Shown here: in pieces, positions 11,601-23,300 of the stretch
Position numbering within the stretch: the first letter of the stretch is position 1
Layout of the letters: each line of letters starts with the position of its first letter
NCBI GenBank assembly: GCA_002189035.1
Contig: CM007992.1
Coordinates: 2,728,001-2,792,000 of the forward strand
Source: Utricularia gibba
Taxonomy: Eukaryota; Streptophyta; Magnoliopsida; Lamiales; Lentibulariaceae
Direction of reading: 5' to 3'
Length of the DNA stretch: 64,000 bases
Program-made: the position numbers and the translations under genes
The notes under the pieces: model-generated
The model's database searches: none
What the model saw: the letters and a program-made list of their open reading frames with translations, nothing else
Told to the model about the DNA's origin: nothing

Positions 11601-11710
11601 AAGGGTTTAAGATTTTAAAATTTATATATATCCTTTATCCACTAAAAATCTTACCTTCACAGGTTGGATAGGGGCTGGTATCCAACAAGTTGGATTTTTT
11701 GCCCATTCTT
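8700..11710 (-). mobile_element. Decayed autonomous hAT element (boundaries tentative)
   Basis: G-rich subterminal sequence at about 8708-8770 (GATGGGTTTGGGGCAGG, then ACCCGCCCCATC) and its C-rich counterpart at about 11580-11700 (CCCACCCCACCC, GGATAGGGGCTGG, TTGCCCATTC) bracket a decayed hAT transposase read on the minus strand. These subterminal motifs are typical of Ac-like hAT ends. I could not identify a convincing 8-bp duplication, so both limits are approximate. Confidence 0.5.
9070..10870 (-). pseudogene. hAT transposase pseudogene (zf-BED / RICESLEEPER type)
   Basis: On the minus strand the BED-type zinc finger tail is visible at about 10690-10760 (SKSRTSHLKQHFQKYKKHG). Downstream, 9643-10065 encodes a stretch with MQCATHILNLIVQD, SLDVKTRWNSTFLML and LLEKDWLL, which are hallmarks of plant RICESLEEPER/DAYSLEEPER-like hAT transposases. 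An acidic coding tail is readable near 9080-9150. The frame is broken by stops and shifts between these islands and the dimerisation domain is not intact, so no functional protein is expected. Confidence 0.75.
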
Positions 11711-13260
11711 AGATGTAAGGATTTTGCCATGCAAGCAGTAGTAGCCAAAGCTACCAAGGACATTTTTGATGCCTTTGAGAAATCTCTTATGGCACTTCAA
11801 TCATAGAGTTTTGCTTCTAACCATTCATGGATCTTAGGGCATTCTTCAAATCTGTTTATACATTTTCCATGAGATCGAATTGTGTGAGCATAAATACGAT
11901 GAATGGGCTCAAGCAATTAGCAGCGTTGCGAGAAAAGAAAAAGTTTGGATTCGTGGATGAATCAATCTTTGAACCCATTGCTACCCTATCAATAGAGGGT
12001 TGAGAACTATTGAACTTCATAATGGTTTTATCGATTATCAACACAATAGAACTAGATCTTTGCTCAACATTGACAATCATGAATCTCGTCCAACCATTAC
12101 GAATGACTTGCAAGAAAGATTCTACATCAATAATGGATCACGCCCCCTCCAGATCAAGCATGATTTGGTAAGGTACTACTAGAGAGGGAGAAAGTATAGT
12201 ATAGTACTTTGGTCACATAAAGAAACTCTAGGATGAGTATGTTCTTCTTGATACCTTGGCATCGTGTACTTGTCATGCTACAAATGCAATATAAGCCAAG
12301 CCATCACTTAAAAAAGGAAGCAAGAAACGATTCACTAGTTCTGTATAGACCTCGATGATACATTATTCGTGATCGTTTACTCACAAATCTTGGTAAAGAA
12401 CCATTGAGATCTTTCAACCAGATATACAATTGTATAATTGGGGAAGAGCAATATCACAATATTAAATGACATGATGAGCCAAGAGGAGATGTTGTGGCTC
12501 TAGCAATTCACAGTTTTGACAATTGTCCCTCTCATTTTGTGAAAAGTCAAAAGCCATGTGACATTTGTGGTTTCCTTAGGTATGAAAAATTAGCTGCTTT
12601 GTTCATATAGATATCGCAATTGATAGGGAGATTGATTGTGTTTTGGTCTTAATGATAAAGGAGCTCTAGTGCAAATGAGCGGAGATGCTACACCATCCAC
12701 TATAGAGAATAGGAGGCACCGTGATCATAACCAAAGAAAGCAAACCAATCATTATGTTGGGAAAGGTGGAAATCAATGTTAGTAGATTCAAGATGAAAGT
12801 TTGAATATACCACTATTCTAGCAAAGTTTTTACTCTTATTTCTTTAAAAAATGACAATAAGAAACAAGCTCCCTTTCTAAATGACTCTCAATGAAAAACT
12901 ATCGGGTATGCTTTCCTTCAATTCTTGGATTTTGAATAGTGGGCCATCTAATCAAATGACTCACCAACCTGATCTATTGATCGATTTTTGTACAACACAT
13001 TCTTGCTTGATTACTGTTCCCAACGGTGCTTGAGAGGTCTCTAGCACGTCCAAAATAGTGACAATTAGGTGTACTTTTCTTCTTCACAATGTGTTTTATA
13101 TGCCCAATTTTAACTTCAACTTGATTTCCCTCTATTGGTTATTGCATGATCAATGTCATCTCATCTCTATATATGGGACTATTCATATTATTCAGGATTA
13201 GGCCTTGAACGCCAGATTGGGATTGGTGAGTCAATTGGCCATATTATCGACTCATTCTAG
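11711..13260 (+). pseudogene. Ty1/copia gag-protease remnant
   Basis: On the plus strand, with frameshifts, 11890-11970 reads KYDEWAQAI and then ALREKKKFGFVDESIFEP, and 12090-12175 reads LQERFYINNGSRPLQIKHDL. This is the plant copia gag (UBN2) signature. A possible zinc knuckle remnant (CDICGF) lies near 12560. A protease-like LNSGPSNQMTHQPDLLIDF is at about 12930-12990, followed by a GAG-pre-integrase-like LISLYWLLHDQCHLISI near 13115. No LTR was identified. Several stops make it non-functional. Confidence 0.65.
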
Positions 13261-13299
13261 TAATGTCTTCATTTTTGTGTTCTGAAAATATCACTGATG

Positions 13300-13700
13300 A
13301 CCCAAAGCACTTTGAGTAGATGTTTTTGCAAGAGTAAGTAACAAACCATGGACATAATGCTTCGTTTTTTTTTTCTATAACTCCATTTTGAGTTTCAAAG
13401 GCTGTGCAAAATTCTCCCCCATTGTGTGATCTTAGACACTTAGGAGATTGTGCTCATTTTATGCAAGTGTCTTGAAAAAATGAATCTAGCAAAAACAAGT
13501 GAAATGTTCAATGAAAGTTAAGAAGTAATTGTTGCCTCCTAAAGAGTTTACATTCATTGGGCTACATGTCTCCATGAACTAATGCTAGTTTAGAAGATGT
13601 ACCAAAACTAGTAAATTGGGGCAACAGACTCTATGCTAGTTTCCCTCTTGCACAAATAACACATGGTGTCTTAAGCTTGAGTTAAATGGGAAAACAGCTA
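13300..13700 (-). pseudogene. Ty1/copia integrase remnant on the opposite strand
   Basis: The minus strand reads CVICARGKLA, then FGTSSKLALVHGDM, NECKLF and RSHNGGEFCTAFETQNGV. These match the copia integrase zinc-binding region and the DDE-core segment normally written as LRSDNGGEF. Four stops interrupt the frame, and the usual Asp before NGGEF is His. It points opposite to the copia gag fragment beside it, so the two come from different insertions or a rearrangement. Confidence 0.7.
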
Positions 13701-15480
13701 ATGTCTGTAAAGATTTTTGGCAAAAAAACAAAGTTGGTTTACTATTTGCAAAATAACTGAGTTTTGGAACAGTATTTGCAAAGTAGCTATGATACATACA
13801 TGTGTGCATGTATAGATTTATATCCTCCTCAACGGTAATCCTTCTTTACCATCGAGCATAATTTTTTATAATAATGATTCAAAATTATCCAAAAGTCATT
13901 ATAACAATTTTTAATATTCGATATCAATATGTGAATAAAAATTCCAGAATATATATATATGATTGTTGTTTATGCGTGATCACTATTTAATATTAAATTA
14001 ATTAAAATTTGGATTTGACTATATGTTTCAATTTTGGTATATATGGCTTCTTTATATTTTAATTAACGAGATTTTTAATTAAATTTCAAAGATATATATT
14101 GAAGTTTTATTTTTATTCTATAAAATATAATACTGTATCGTACATATAAAAAGTAAGATTATTTGGCAAGTATCATATATTAAATATGATTATTGTGTAA
14201 AACTTTTGTGAAATAGGATATTATGCAGAAGTTTTTTTACAATGAGTTATTTTATTAAAAATTTCGACCTTTTTATTTGTTCTTTTAATTTTAATTATTG
14301 AAGTCTTTTGAATATGAATGTTGTGATTGAGTATAATCTTTTGAAAGTGTTTTGGTTTCACTTGAAGAAATACTTTAACTTCGATTAAGTGCATGGTTTT
14401 GAATAATGATATGTAATTTGATTTGTTTTTATCTACAATGCCCTAACTGTAGTGTGACATCCTTGAGATGACAACAAAGCGCACTAGTCTAGTTCCCGCT
14501 CTAATACCAACCGCAGGATCGTGTACGAGGATGTTTATAAGTGAATCATTGATTGGGAATTTCTGAATGTGAGTGCAACCTTCAAAGCTTATACAATTTG
14601 AAAAATGAGCCACAATGCTGATCAATAATAACGATGATGAAAATGATTTGCACCAGCAAGGAATAATTGGTTAATGACAGCAAGAGTTTAACAAATACTC
14701 TGACTCAAAGGCTTGACAGACTTGATGCAATAAAATGTAGAAAATAAGAAGTCTAAATACTCTAGAACCTTAACAAAACTAACTAAAGAAATAGAAGGTA
14801 TTATTAAAACAAACAATCTCACATCAAAATTTGAAAATGAAATGATCAAATATATAAGTATATCACTAATTATCGATTAGATCTAATTTTTTTTAATATA
14901 ATCCATATTTATTATGTATTTAAATTTCATATGTGATGATCAGACATATTAGATTATTAATTTCAACATGGATGAAATAAGACATGATGGCCATGCCTTC
15001 AAGGCTGATCCATGTTCCATTCATCATGCTCCAATCACATTCACCACGATGTGTAATAGCAAGAACCTCTCATGTTGTGCTTGAAGATGACCTCGTGTTG
15101 AGTTGGCTTCATCGTTATCCAACAAGCTCTAGGTGTGAATCACAGGTTACCAAATGTTAAACCTGGCCCATATGAAATCAATTCACCAACCCTAAGCCTG
15201 ATTGTAATTCACTCATTATTTTTCGGATTTTTTTATTTTATCTGTTAATTATTTTTTATGATTTTACTATAGATTTTATTCAAAAACCAGAATATTTCAT
15301 ATTGTACTATTTTTTAGGATAAAAAATGTATTTTTTATTAATAATATCCATGAAGCAAGTAAGCACTGTGATGCGTGATGCACGCCCGACAGCCCACTGG
15401 CTTATATTTATTATGGTGCTGGCGGATCCCAGCAGCTCCGCCCCATCAATAGACGACACACGCCGACACGGAACACAGTT
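13701..15480. other. AT-rich intergenic with a primer-binding-site remnant
   Basis: Mostly featureless AT-rich DNA. On the minus strand near 14500-14512 the sequence TTGGTATTAGAGC closely matches the initiator-Met tRNA primer-binding site of plant LTR retrotransposons (usually TGGTATCAGAGC), so a truncated element is likely. From about 15320 the sequence is probably the 3' UTR of the SHN gene (minus strand). Confidence 0.45.
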
Positions 15481-16467
15481 TCAAGCTGAAGATGAGCATC
15501 CGCCACTGCTTCGTGGTGCTTCGAAGTGGGACTCTTCATTGCCAATTCCAGATGCCTCATCATCGCTTGTACGTGAGACTACTGACCAGGCCCCGCTGTT
15601 GCAGTCCAGCAGCTCCTCCACCATCTGCACTGCGATCCTTTCCTCTTCATCGCTTGACGGCGACCCCTTCCAAAAAGATCGCGATAGCGTCATGATTTTG
15701 GTTAGTGTTTGTTTAATAGCTCAGGCTTCTGCAACACTTCTAAGCTTCGCAGACTCTACATTTATTGTGTGGATACCAGTTGTGGGTATCAGTTGGCAGC
15801 AATGAACGTTGGTTAAGTTGATTGTAAAGAGCATGCATTTCCTATACCACAGACTGCTTTTGTAAATTCAAGATACTGATGGATTGGATGGGGTGAGTGA
15901 TCCAAAGCAACGTGCTTTTGTAAACTAAGAGAATTTTGTTTTCGTTTTTGCGTGTAGAGGGGTGTGGTGGACAGAATACCTTGTTTTTTAGTTCCATTTT
16001 CATGACCCAATGGGAACCCGATTGCCTCCCGGCTCTCTTCTGCCAGACACCAATATTAGAATCGTCGGTGTCCAACCGAAGGCACGCTAATGAAGGCGCC
16101 GGATTCTTGCATGATTTCCTGAGCTTCGCTCCGAGAGTTGATGATAACGTTGACGCCGATGAGAATGCAGCAGTATTCATCTCGTCGTCCGGGAAGTTTG
16201 TCTTGGCACTGTGACCGCTCATGAGGACAGCCGCTTGATCGTAGGCCCTGGCAGCTGCCTCTGCTGTCTCAAAGGTACCCAACCATATCCTCTTCTTCCT
16301 GCAAAACCACGCACGCACGCAGAAAGGGTCACTGCATTTTTTCAATGCAATACAATACTTCCCTACTGTAAACCCGATGGAACATACAGCAGCGGGTGGC
16401 GGATTTCCGCAACCCACGACCCCCATTGGCGCTGCCTGACACCTCTGAACTTGGCTGACTGGACCAT
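15481..16467 (-). CDS. SHN1: AP2/ERF transcription factor, SHINE/WIN clade
   Basis: Three exons on the minus strand: 16388-16467 (ATG at 16465-16467), 15980-16298 and 15481-15666 (stop 15481-15483), phases consistent, 194 aa (Arabidopsis WIN1/SHN1 is about 199). SHN proteins are nuclear activators of cutin and wax genes. Exon 1 gives [20 protein letters not shown] and then EIRHPLL. Exon 2 completes the single AP2 domain ([20 protein letters not shown], residues about 6-63) and the clade-specific middle motif ([31 protein letters not shown]). Exon 3 carries the clade's C-terminal motif [15 protein letters not shown]. The first donor is GTATGT and the AP2 split matches SHN genes. The second intron (15667-15979) is inferred, because reading through exon 2 would give a 178-aa protein lacking the C-terminal motif. 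SHN proteins usually have RQRH; here it is RQRQ. Which SHN paralogue this is cannot be decided. Confidence 0.85.
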
Positions 16468-16571
16468 CGGAGAGCCCCAGCCGCAAAAGGGCTGAATGGA
16501 TGCACCTGTTAGCCTGCTGAATGTCAGAGAGATCTCCAGGAAGAGCTGTATAAAGGGAGGGTAGGTTTGCT

Positions 16572-16581
16572 TATTTATATA
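16572..16581 (-). promoter_or_regulatory. TATA box of the SHN gene
   Basis: On the minus strand TATATAAATA lies about 105 bp upstream of the SHN start codon, at a plausible core-promoter distance with a short leader. It is a good match to the plant TATA consensus. Confidence 0.55.
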
Positions 16582-16599
16582 GATAAATAAAAGAAAATA

Positions 16600-18839
16600 A
16601 AATTCTATAAATGTATTCTCATTCTCTTACATGGTGGAAAACTAGCCAAACAGAATCCTCATCAACCTACTCCCAGTAAATTCATTCACAAATTTTAATG
16701 CAGAACCCTAATTTCATTTCCTTAGATGATTCTAAAACTTAAGTACAATGAGATGATGGCTTCCACATGCTTCTGCCATTACTTGTTTGAAAGTGGAGTG
16801 AGTTTGAATGGATGCGGTATCTCTTGGGGCAGATAAGCTCCACGCTACCACCACACCTTTGGTTGGCTAGGGCATTTATTGTTGGGTTTGGGGAAAAAAA
16901 TATCCTCAAAATTAGGCGAGCTGAATCACCGACAAAGTTAGATCAGATCAACCCATATCTCCATCCCAACATCATTCTTTAAAAGGTTTTATTTTGGGAT
17001 CAACCCCGAGTTACATTGATGTAACGTGGCTGGATCTACTCCCCAGTTTGGACGAGTATCAAGTAATGTAATTGACTTATACAATGTGTACCATTTTGCG
17101 CTATGCAAATGCAATCCTGCCGATGCGTGTTTGTATACAGATGATTACTTTTATCACACACTCTATTAAAAGATGGCCTTTTTGTGCATCCTCCCGAATT
17201 TCTACTTGGTGCATTGATGTTTCCAAGATGCTCCCGAACACCCAACTTGGATTGGCCTAGATTACAACTTGGAAGGGAAGATCAACTCTTGATCTGGTGG
17301 TGTGTATTCAGCAAAAGTCATTCTGAATTTCTGAACTTTAAGGAAGCGAATCTAAACCAATTAGGAATTGGAGGTATATCGAAAATACTCTCATCCCAAC
17401 GGAGTGGAAGTTACACTACATTACGGGTAAGCATCGTGTGGGACATGGCCATGGGGTGCAATAAAGCCGGGTTATGGAGCATGTGCCGACCAGCTTTGAA
17501 AACTGAGCTCCCCCATTTAACTGACGCTTGAGCAACCACGTCAATAAACCAGATTTAAAAGGTTATCCATACCCTACAGGCCACAATTAGTAGACTCATG
17601 AGGGTCACGTTGCTCCCCACCCTCTCTCATCAAATAATAAGAATAATAATAATAATTTTTAAAATTAAATTGTCAAATTGGAAGTCCACATTGACTTTTG
17701 GAAATATTTCTATAATCAATCTCAAAATTCTTTTGTAAAATTTGTTTTTAAAATTATACAAATGATTCATTTCATAAATCAAGGTGTTTTATGATATATG
17801 TGATGATGATGGTGAAAATTTGTTAGGAGTGTTCTATGTCCAATGGCAAAAAAAAAAAAAAATCATAATTGTAATTTGTGAGAAGATCATTTGAATCCTC
17901 ATAAAAAAGTTGGAATAATTCAACAAGTTGTAAAAAAATACCTAGAAAAGTTATGCAAACTTCTCTTTAAAAGATGAATACATGTTGAGGAATCGAAACT
18001 CTATCGAGGGTTATTCTTAGTCATTCCAAACCCACATGGCGTTCCGCTCAACAACTATTTAGATTTCCGAATCTTAAGGAAAAACTATTGAATTCTTGAA
18101 GACTAATAAGATGAAAGAAGGAAGACTGATAAAATTGAGCAAGAGATGAAAAAAATATGTTGAATAGGCATTTTGATCATTTTTCACACTAAACCCCATT
18201 AATATCCATCCCATCGTTCCTCCCTTACTATAATACCTTACTAGACTTTTTGACTTGCGAAATTCACTAGCCTCTTTATAACCCAATAATTTTCGAAGAA
18301 AATTGGAAGAAAGTGATGCTTGTTAGCACTTGCCCACATCGGTATTCTAAACTTGGTATCAATTGTTTTACAACATGACAACCCACTCAGGATCTTCAAT
18401 ATATTTCAACTTTTCATAGGCTTGCTTATGACCATCTGATCACAATGGGGACTCTTTTCCCTATATCTACTTCAACAAGAATCAAGGAACATGGTGAGTC
18501 TTGTAGAGTGGTGCCCTTTGACCCATTAAGCTTCTTCACAGTTATCCTTTAATCCACCGAGGTTAATGGAGGAGGAGCATATCAATATGCTCCATATTCT
18601 ATTGCTGAAGGATGATGCATGACGGCAACAAGACCACAATCACTTGTAATCTAGTCAGCACAATGCCTATGTATAAAGATGACACTTCACCTCATGTCAT
18701 ATCCTACATCCATCTGTTGTACCTCAGGTGAGACAGGTCACTCGTCGTATACTATGCTCCCATTTGAGACATTATATCCATAGTGCATGGCCAGACAATA
18801 CTCATATCTTCATATCTTTCTTGTGTTGTGCTTTGTATA
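16600..18839. other. Intergenic, SHN upstream region and unclassified remnants
   Basis: About 16600-17600 is moderately GC DNA, probably the SHN promoter region, without recognisable coding sequence. From 17600 to 18300 it is AT-rich. From 18300 to 18840 it is repeat-like but I could not assign a family; it may be the 5' part of the copia element resumed at 18840. Short ORFs here have no recognisable motifs. Confidence 0.4.
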
Positions 18840-18934
18840 TTGTAGATTCAAATAAAACTTGAGTTTGAGGGAGATGAGCTCACAAAAGAGCTAGGCTCCC
18901 AAAGTAAGAACCAAACATGATGATAGAGGGATTG
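18840..18934 (+). pseudogene. Copia pol remnant, left of gypsy insertion
   Basis: Just before the gypsy LTR the plus strand reads APKVRTKHDDRG. After the gypsy element the sequence continues GVFIGYSQEVKDY. Together these give the copia post-integrase motif (K-x-DDRG...GVFIGYS), showing that one copia element was split. Confidence 0.6.
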
Positions 18935-19240
18935 TGTTGTGAACCTTACTCCTTGGATAGAACCTCTCACCTATTGCATGAGGAGTAAGCCCAATTCAAA
19001 TGCCAACCCTTAAGAGTGCACACCTTGCTAGCAAGAGAGACCACCTTTTGTTTTAGTGCAGAACACATAATTGAGTCTGGAGGTTGGGAGAACTTTGCCT
19101 GGAGGCCATCTCCTGCTTTCGTCCCTTATTCTTTTGTTTCCCTTTTTATTGAGGCTATGTTAAACCCTGTTCTTAACTAATGTTCTTCATTCTTATTGAA
19201 ATTGGGGCTTATTGCTCACTCGAAATCTAAGAACATAACA
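18935..19240 (+). repeat. 5' LTR of gypsy element
   Basis: 306 bp with TG...CA ends, clearly homologous to 23416-23719 along its length (shared CTTACTCCTTGGA, AACCCTTAAGAGTGCACACC, TGGAGGCCATCTCCT, AAGAACATAACA). Confidence 0.88.
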
Positions 19241-19259
19241 TCTTTGGCATTAGAAGGAG

Positions 19260-20300
19260 GGCTCTCATCCAGAAACACCATGGCTCATGCACAGGATGGT
19301 GTTGAGGCTTCTAATGAGGAAACCACTGTCCAGCATTTTAGTGGATGCCTGAACAACCTTGAGAACCACATTGGGGAAAGTTCATTGATTCTTCAAGCTT
19401 TGATGGTAGATATATTAGCAAAATTGGAAACAATCATGGCCCAACATTCACACCCTTCGCCAAACCTGCCGCCATCTTTCATCAATGTCTCAGCTAGAAA
19501 TACCTTTCCCTGGGGAAGAAGTTCCTCACCTTTGAATCTGACAGATCCCATTACCAAAGATAAGGTGGAGCTCCTTGAGTTTGACAGAACCTCAAATCTC
19601 ATTTTTTGGTTAAGCCATTGTGACTTTTTCTTTCAACTACACAAAATCCCAGACCATCATAAAATGGCTTATATCCCTTGCCACTTATCGGATAGAACTC
19701 AAGTCTGGTACATGATGCTTTTGCACAAATCTTAATCTCTCCTGGTCAGAGTTCTGAAATGCTTTTATTCAACAGTATTCTGATGCATCTGCCTCCCTAG
19801 AGTTAAGAGACCTCCTGCAAATTCAAAATACATCGTGCGATCTAGCCACCTATAATCTATCCTTTGAGAAGACCACATCCTTGATGAACTCTATTAATGA
19901 ATCAAACTTAGTGCAAGTCTACATACATGGGCTCTTAGAACCTTTATGTTAGGAAGTTGGACGTCTGAAACTCATCTCTCTCAATGAAGCGACGGCCTTA
20001 GCATGCAGCCTCCGACTTAAGTCCCATCTCATGGGCCCCTCTACCAGATTCATCGAGAAGTCAACAGCCCACTTGATTGCTCCCCTATAACTACCCATTA
20101 AAAAGAAGATGTCAAGCAAGGAAGTCATTGAACACTAGAGACTCAACCTATGCTTTCATTGTGATGAATAATATCGGCCCAGTCATCAGTGCAAACAACT
20201 CTTCTACGTTACTGTGTTTCATGGGTTGCAGGGTGAACTCCTTGTGGATGTTGAAAAAGTTGAGGAAGAGCCACTGTTATCTATCAATGTTGTTATTGAT
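19260..20300 (+). pseudogene. gypsy gag remnant
   Basis: The open segment to 19735 encodes a gag-like protein with ITKDKVELLEFDRTSNLIFW and HKMAYIPCHLSDRTQVWYMM, matching the plant retrotransposon gag core (normally ...FDG...W). Downstream frames to about 20300 continue with stops and shifts, and a Leu/Ser-rich stretch corresponds to the gag C-terminus. Confidence 0.65.
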
Positions 20301-23300
20301 CCTTGAATAGAGGTAAATGAGCTTGAATAGTTAATTATGGAGGGAATTATTACGAATCATATGATGCTTGTACCCATGACTTCCTCAAAAGAGAGACTGT
20401 AGCCGTCCTGGGATTAGATATTCATCCTCAAGCAAAACGCTCTATCTGACTGGCTACTAACAAAGCCAAAATCACCTCTTTCAAATGAGTAGAAGATGTT
20501 ATCTTACAACTAGGAGAATTTTAGGAGAAGTATGATTTCACAGTCATCGATAAGTTACACTGCGATGTTATTTTGGGAATTAAGTGTTAAATGAAGATGG
20601 TAGACGTGACCCTAAATTTTCAGAAGAAACGCATGATATTTGAGCAACAAGAAAGGAAATATACTTTGATTGGCATTCAGCAAGCCCTTCCCAAGCCTTC
20701 CTGTTTTTTCATGAACCTCATCATTGAGTTAGTGCAACAATATAATGAGATCTTTTAAGAGCCGATGTCACTTCCTCCCTCACATGCTTGTGATCATCGC
20801 ATTCTTATTGAACTAGGAGCCTTATTGATGGTTCTCTCACCTTAACTGATAGCTTACCTTATGAAACTGAAAATTGAAAAACAATGCCACAAGATGCTAG
20901 CTAAGGGCATCATCAGGCCTTCCTCTTTCTCCTTTGCCTCACCGATCACTTTAGTTGCCAAAGCTGAGGGGACTTGGAGGCTATGCGATTACTACCGCCG
21001 ACTAAATAAAATCACAGTCCATGTGAAGTTTTCAATCCCCATTATTGAGGAGCTTTTGAAGGAACTCAGAGGCACTAGATTCTTCTCTAAGCTAGACCTT
21101 CGTACGAGATTCCATCAAGTGAGAATGCCCATAGATTCTATCGAGAAGACGACCATATGCACCCATGCCGGTCATTTTGAGTATTTAGTGATGCCCTATG
21201 GGTTGATCAATGCACCCTCTATCTTTCAACACTTGATGAATGAGGTATTTCATGATATGCTGAGGAAATTTGTCCTAGTTTATTTCGATCACATCCTTGT
21301 CTACAGCCTCCCGTTCTTGAAGCACATGATGCACTTGGGAAAGGTGTTCCAACAGTTGAATGAGAGCCATCTGTATCTTAAGGGCTCCAAGTGTGCTTTC
21401 TTGAAATCTAAAGTTAAATATTTGAGGCATGTTGTATCCACTAGAGTAGTAGAGACAAATCTATCCAAGCTTGTGTCAGATCCGATCCCTCAGGATCTGA
21501 CCAAACTAAAATCATTCCTTAGTTTGCTAGCTACTACTGTAGATTTATTAAGAATTATGGATTAGTGGTCATGCCTCCCACAACACTATTGTGAAGAAAT
21601 AACTTTATTTGGAGTCCAGCAACCATTCAAGCTTTCGCACAGGTCAAGGAACTTCTAATATCAACACCCATTTTGATGCTTCCAGATTTCAATAGACTGT
21701 TTGTTATTGAGTGCGATGCATGAAATGTCGATTTAGGAGCTGTCTTAATGCAGGATGAACATCCTGTCTCTTATTTCAATCGGTCACTCCCTGAATCACA
21801 ATGAAGATTACCCACATATGAGAAGGAATTCGTTGCCTTAGCCAAAGCTATCCACCATTGGCGATCATATCTTTATGGGGACAAAATTCATTGTGTGAAT
21901 GGATCACTGCCCATTGAAATTTCTCCTGGATCAGCAGCTTCATATGCTGCCACAACAACATTGGGATACTCATTTACAATAGAGTATAAGGCTGGAAAGA
22001 CCAACCGAGAAGCAGATGCATTATCCTGAAAATGTGAAATTCTAGAAACCTCTGCAGCAATACTTTTTTTCACTATTCTTGATGCTCTACATGTAGCTCA
22101 TGAGGAACAGTAGAAATACCCTGAGTTCATCTCTCGTTTCCAACATAACCTGGTTAATGGGATACTATATTTTAAACGACTGGTTGCTTTACCCCCTAGT
22201 CAGAGTTGATCTCAACTCTCGTGACTCAGATGCACAATTTATATCATGAAGGCATTGGCAAAACTCTTCATGGACTCAAGCAGGATTATTATTCGAATGG
22301 CATGAAGAAAACTGTAATTGTGGTTGTGAAATCTTGTCTCAACTGTTAGCAAAATAATGTGGAAACCATGCAACTACTTGCCTTTTACAGCCCCTACCCA
22401 TCCCTTCCGCAATCTGGTTGAATATATCTATGGATTTAATTGTGGCGTTACCTAAATCTCAAGGGTTCTTCGTGATTATGGTAGTGATTGATAGACTATC
22501 TAAAATGCCATTTTATGGCCTTAAAACGAGGTTTCACGACAAAAAAAGCTACTCAAATTTTCTTCAACAATATCTTCAAACTACATGGTCTTGCCCAGGA
22601 AATTATCAATGACCATCTGGTTTTTACCTATTGATTTTGTTAAGAACTCTTCAAACTCAATGGTACTCGACTCCTTTTTGGCTCAACCTACCACCTGCAA
22701 TCGAATGGCCAGATGGAGGTCATGAATCATGTCATGAATCATGTCCTGAATCATGTCCTGAATCTTACCTCCAAGACTTCTCTAGTCTCAACCCTCATAA
22801 TTGGTGCTCTCGGCTATCCTAGGCATAATACGCCTATAATTCTAGCAACCACTACTCAATTCACATGTCACTTTTTGAGGCTGTTTATGGGAGAACACCC
22901 CTACTAGTCAACAATATCACTCGAAGGAGGCAACTTCTAAGGATTTGAATTTGTTGCTACACAAGAGATCTACTATGTTAGTCATCTTGAAACATCACAT
23001 TAAAGCTACTCAAGACTGCATGAGAGCTCCGCCTTCATCACCTGCATCAAATGTATGTCTGGGAGCAATCCCCATCCAAATTAGGACCATGCTATCATGG
23101 ATATTTTCAAGTGGAGGAGTGTGTCAGTGTTACTATTTACCGGCTGAAATTGCCACCAACCAACCGCATTCATCCCGTTTTCCATGTTTCTCTATTGAAA
23201 TTCTCAGGTACTCCCCTAGTGACTCACCTCCAATGGATCCCACCGATGTGTATTGCCCATAATCTATTCCCGATGCTCGATGCCAAGGAGCATGGATCAC

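Noticed and set aside
8700-11710. An 8-bp duplication for the decayed hAT transposase element
   Set aside because: Flanks TTTCTCAT and TTAGATGT do not match; no consistent pair was found, so the element's ends are left uncertain.
15326-15805. 159-codon plus-strand ORF
   Set aside because: It is antisense to SHN exon 3 and its 3' region, and its sequence is low-complexity Ser/Pro-like. The minus strand holds the recognisable AP2 protein.
16211-16495. Plus-strand ORF at the SHN 5' end
   Set aside because: Antisense to exons 1-2 of the SHN gene, which are confirmed by the AP2 domain.
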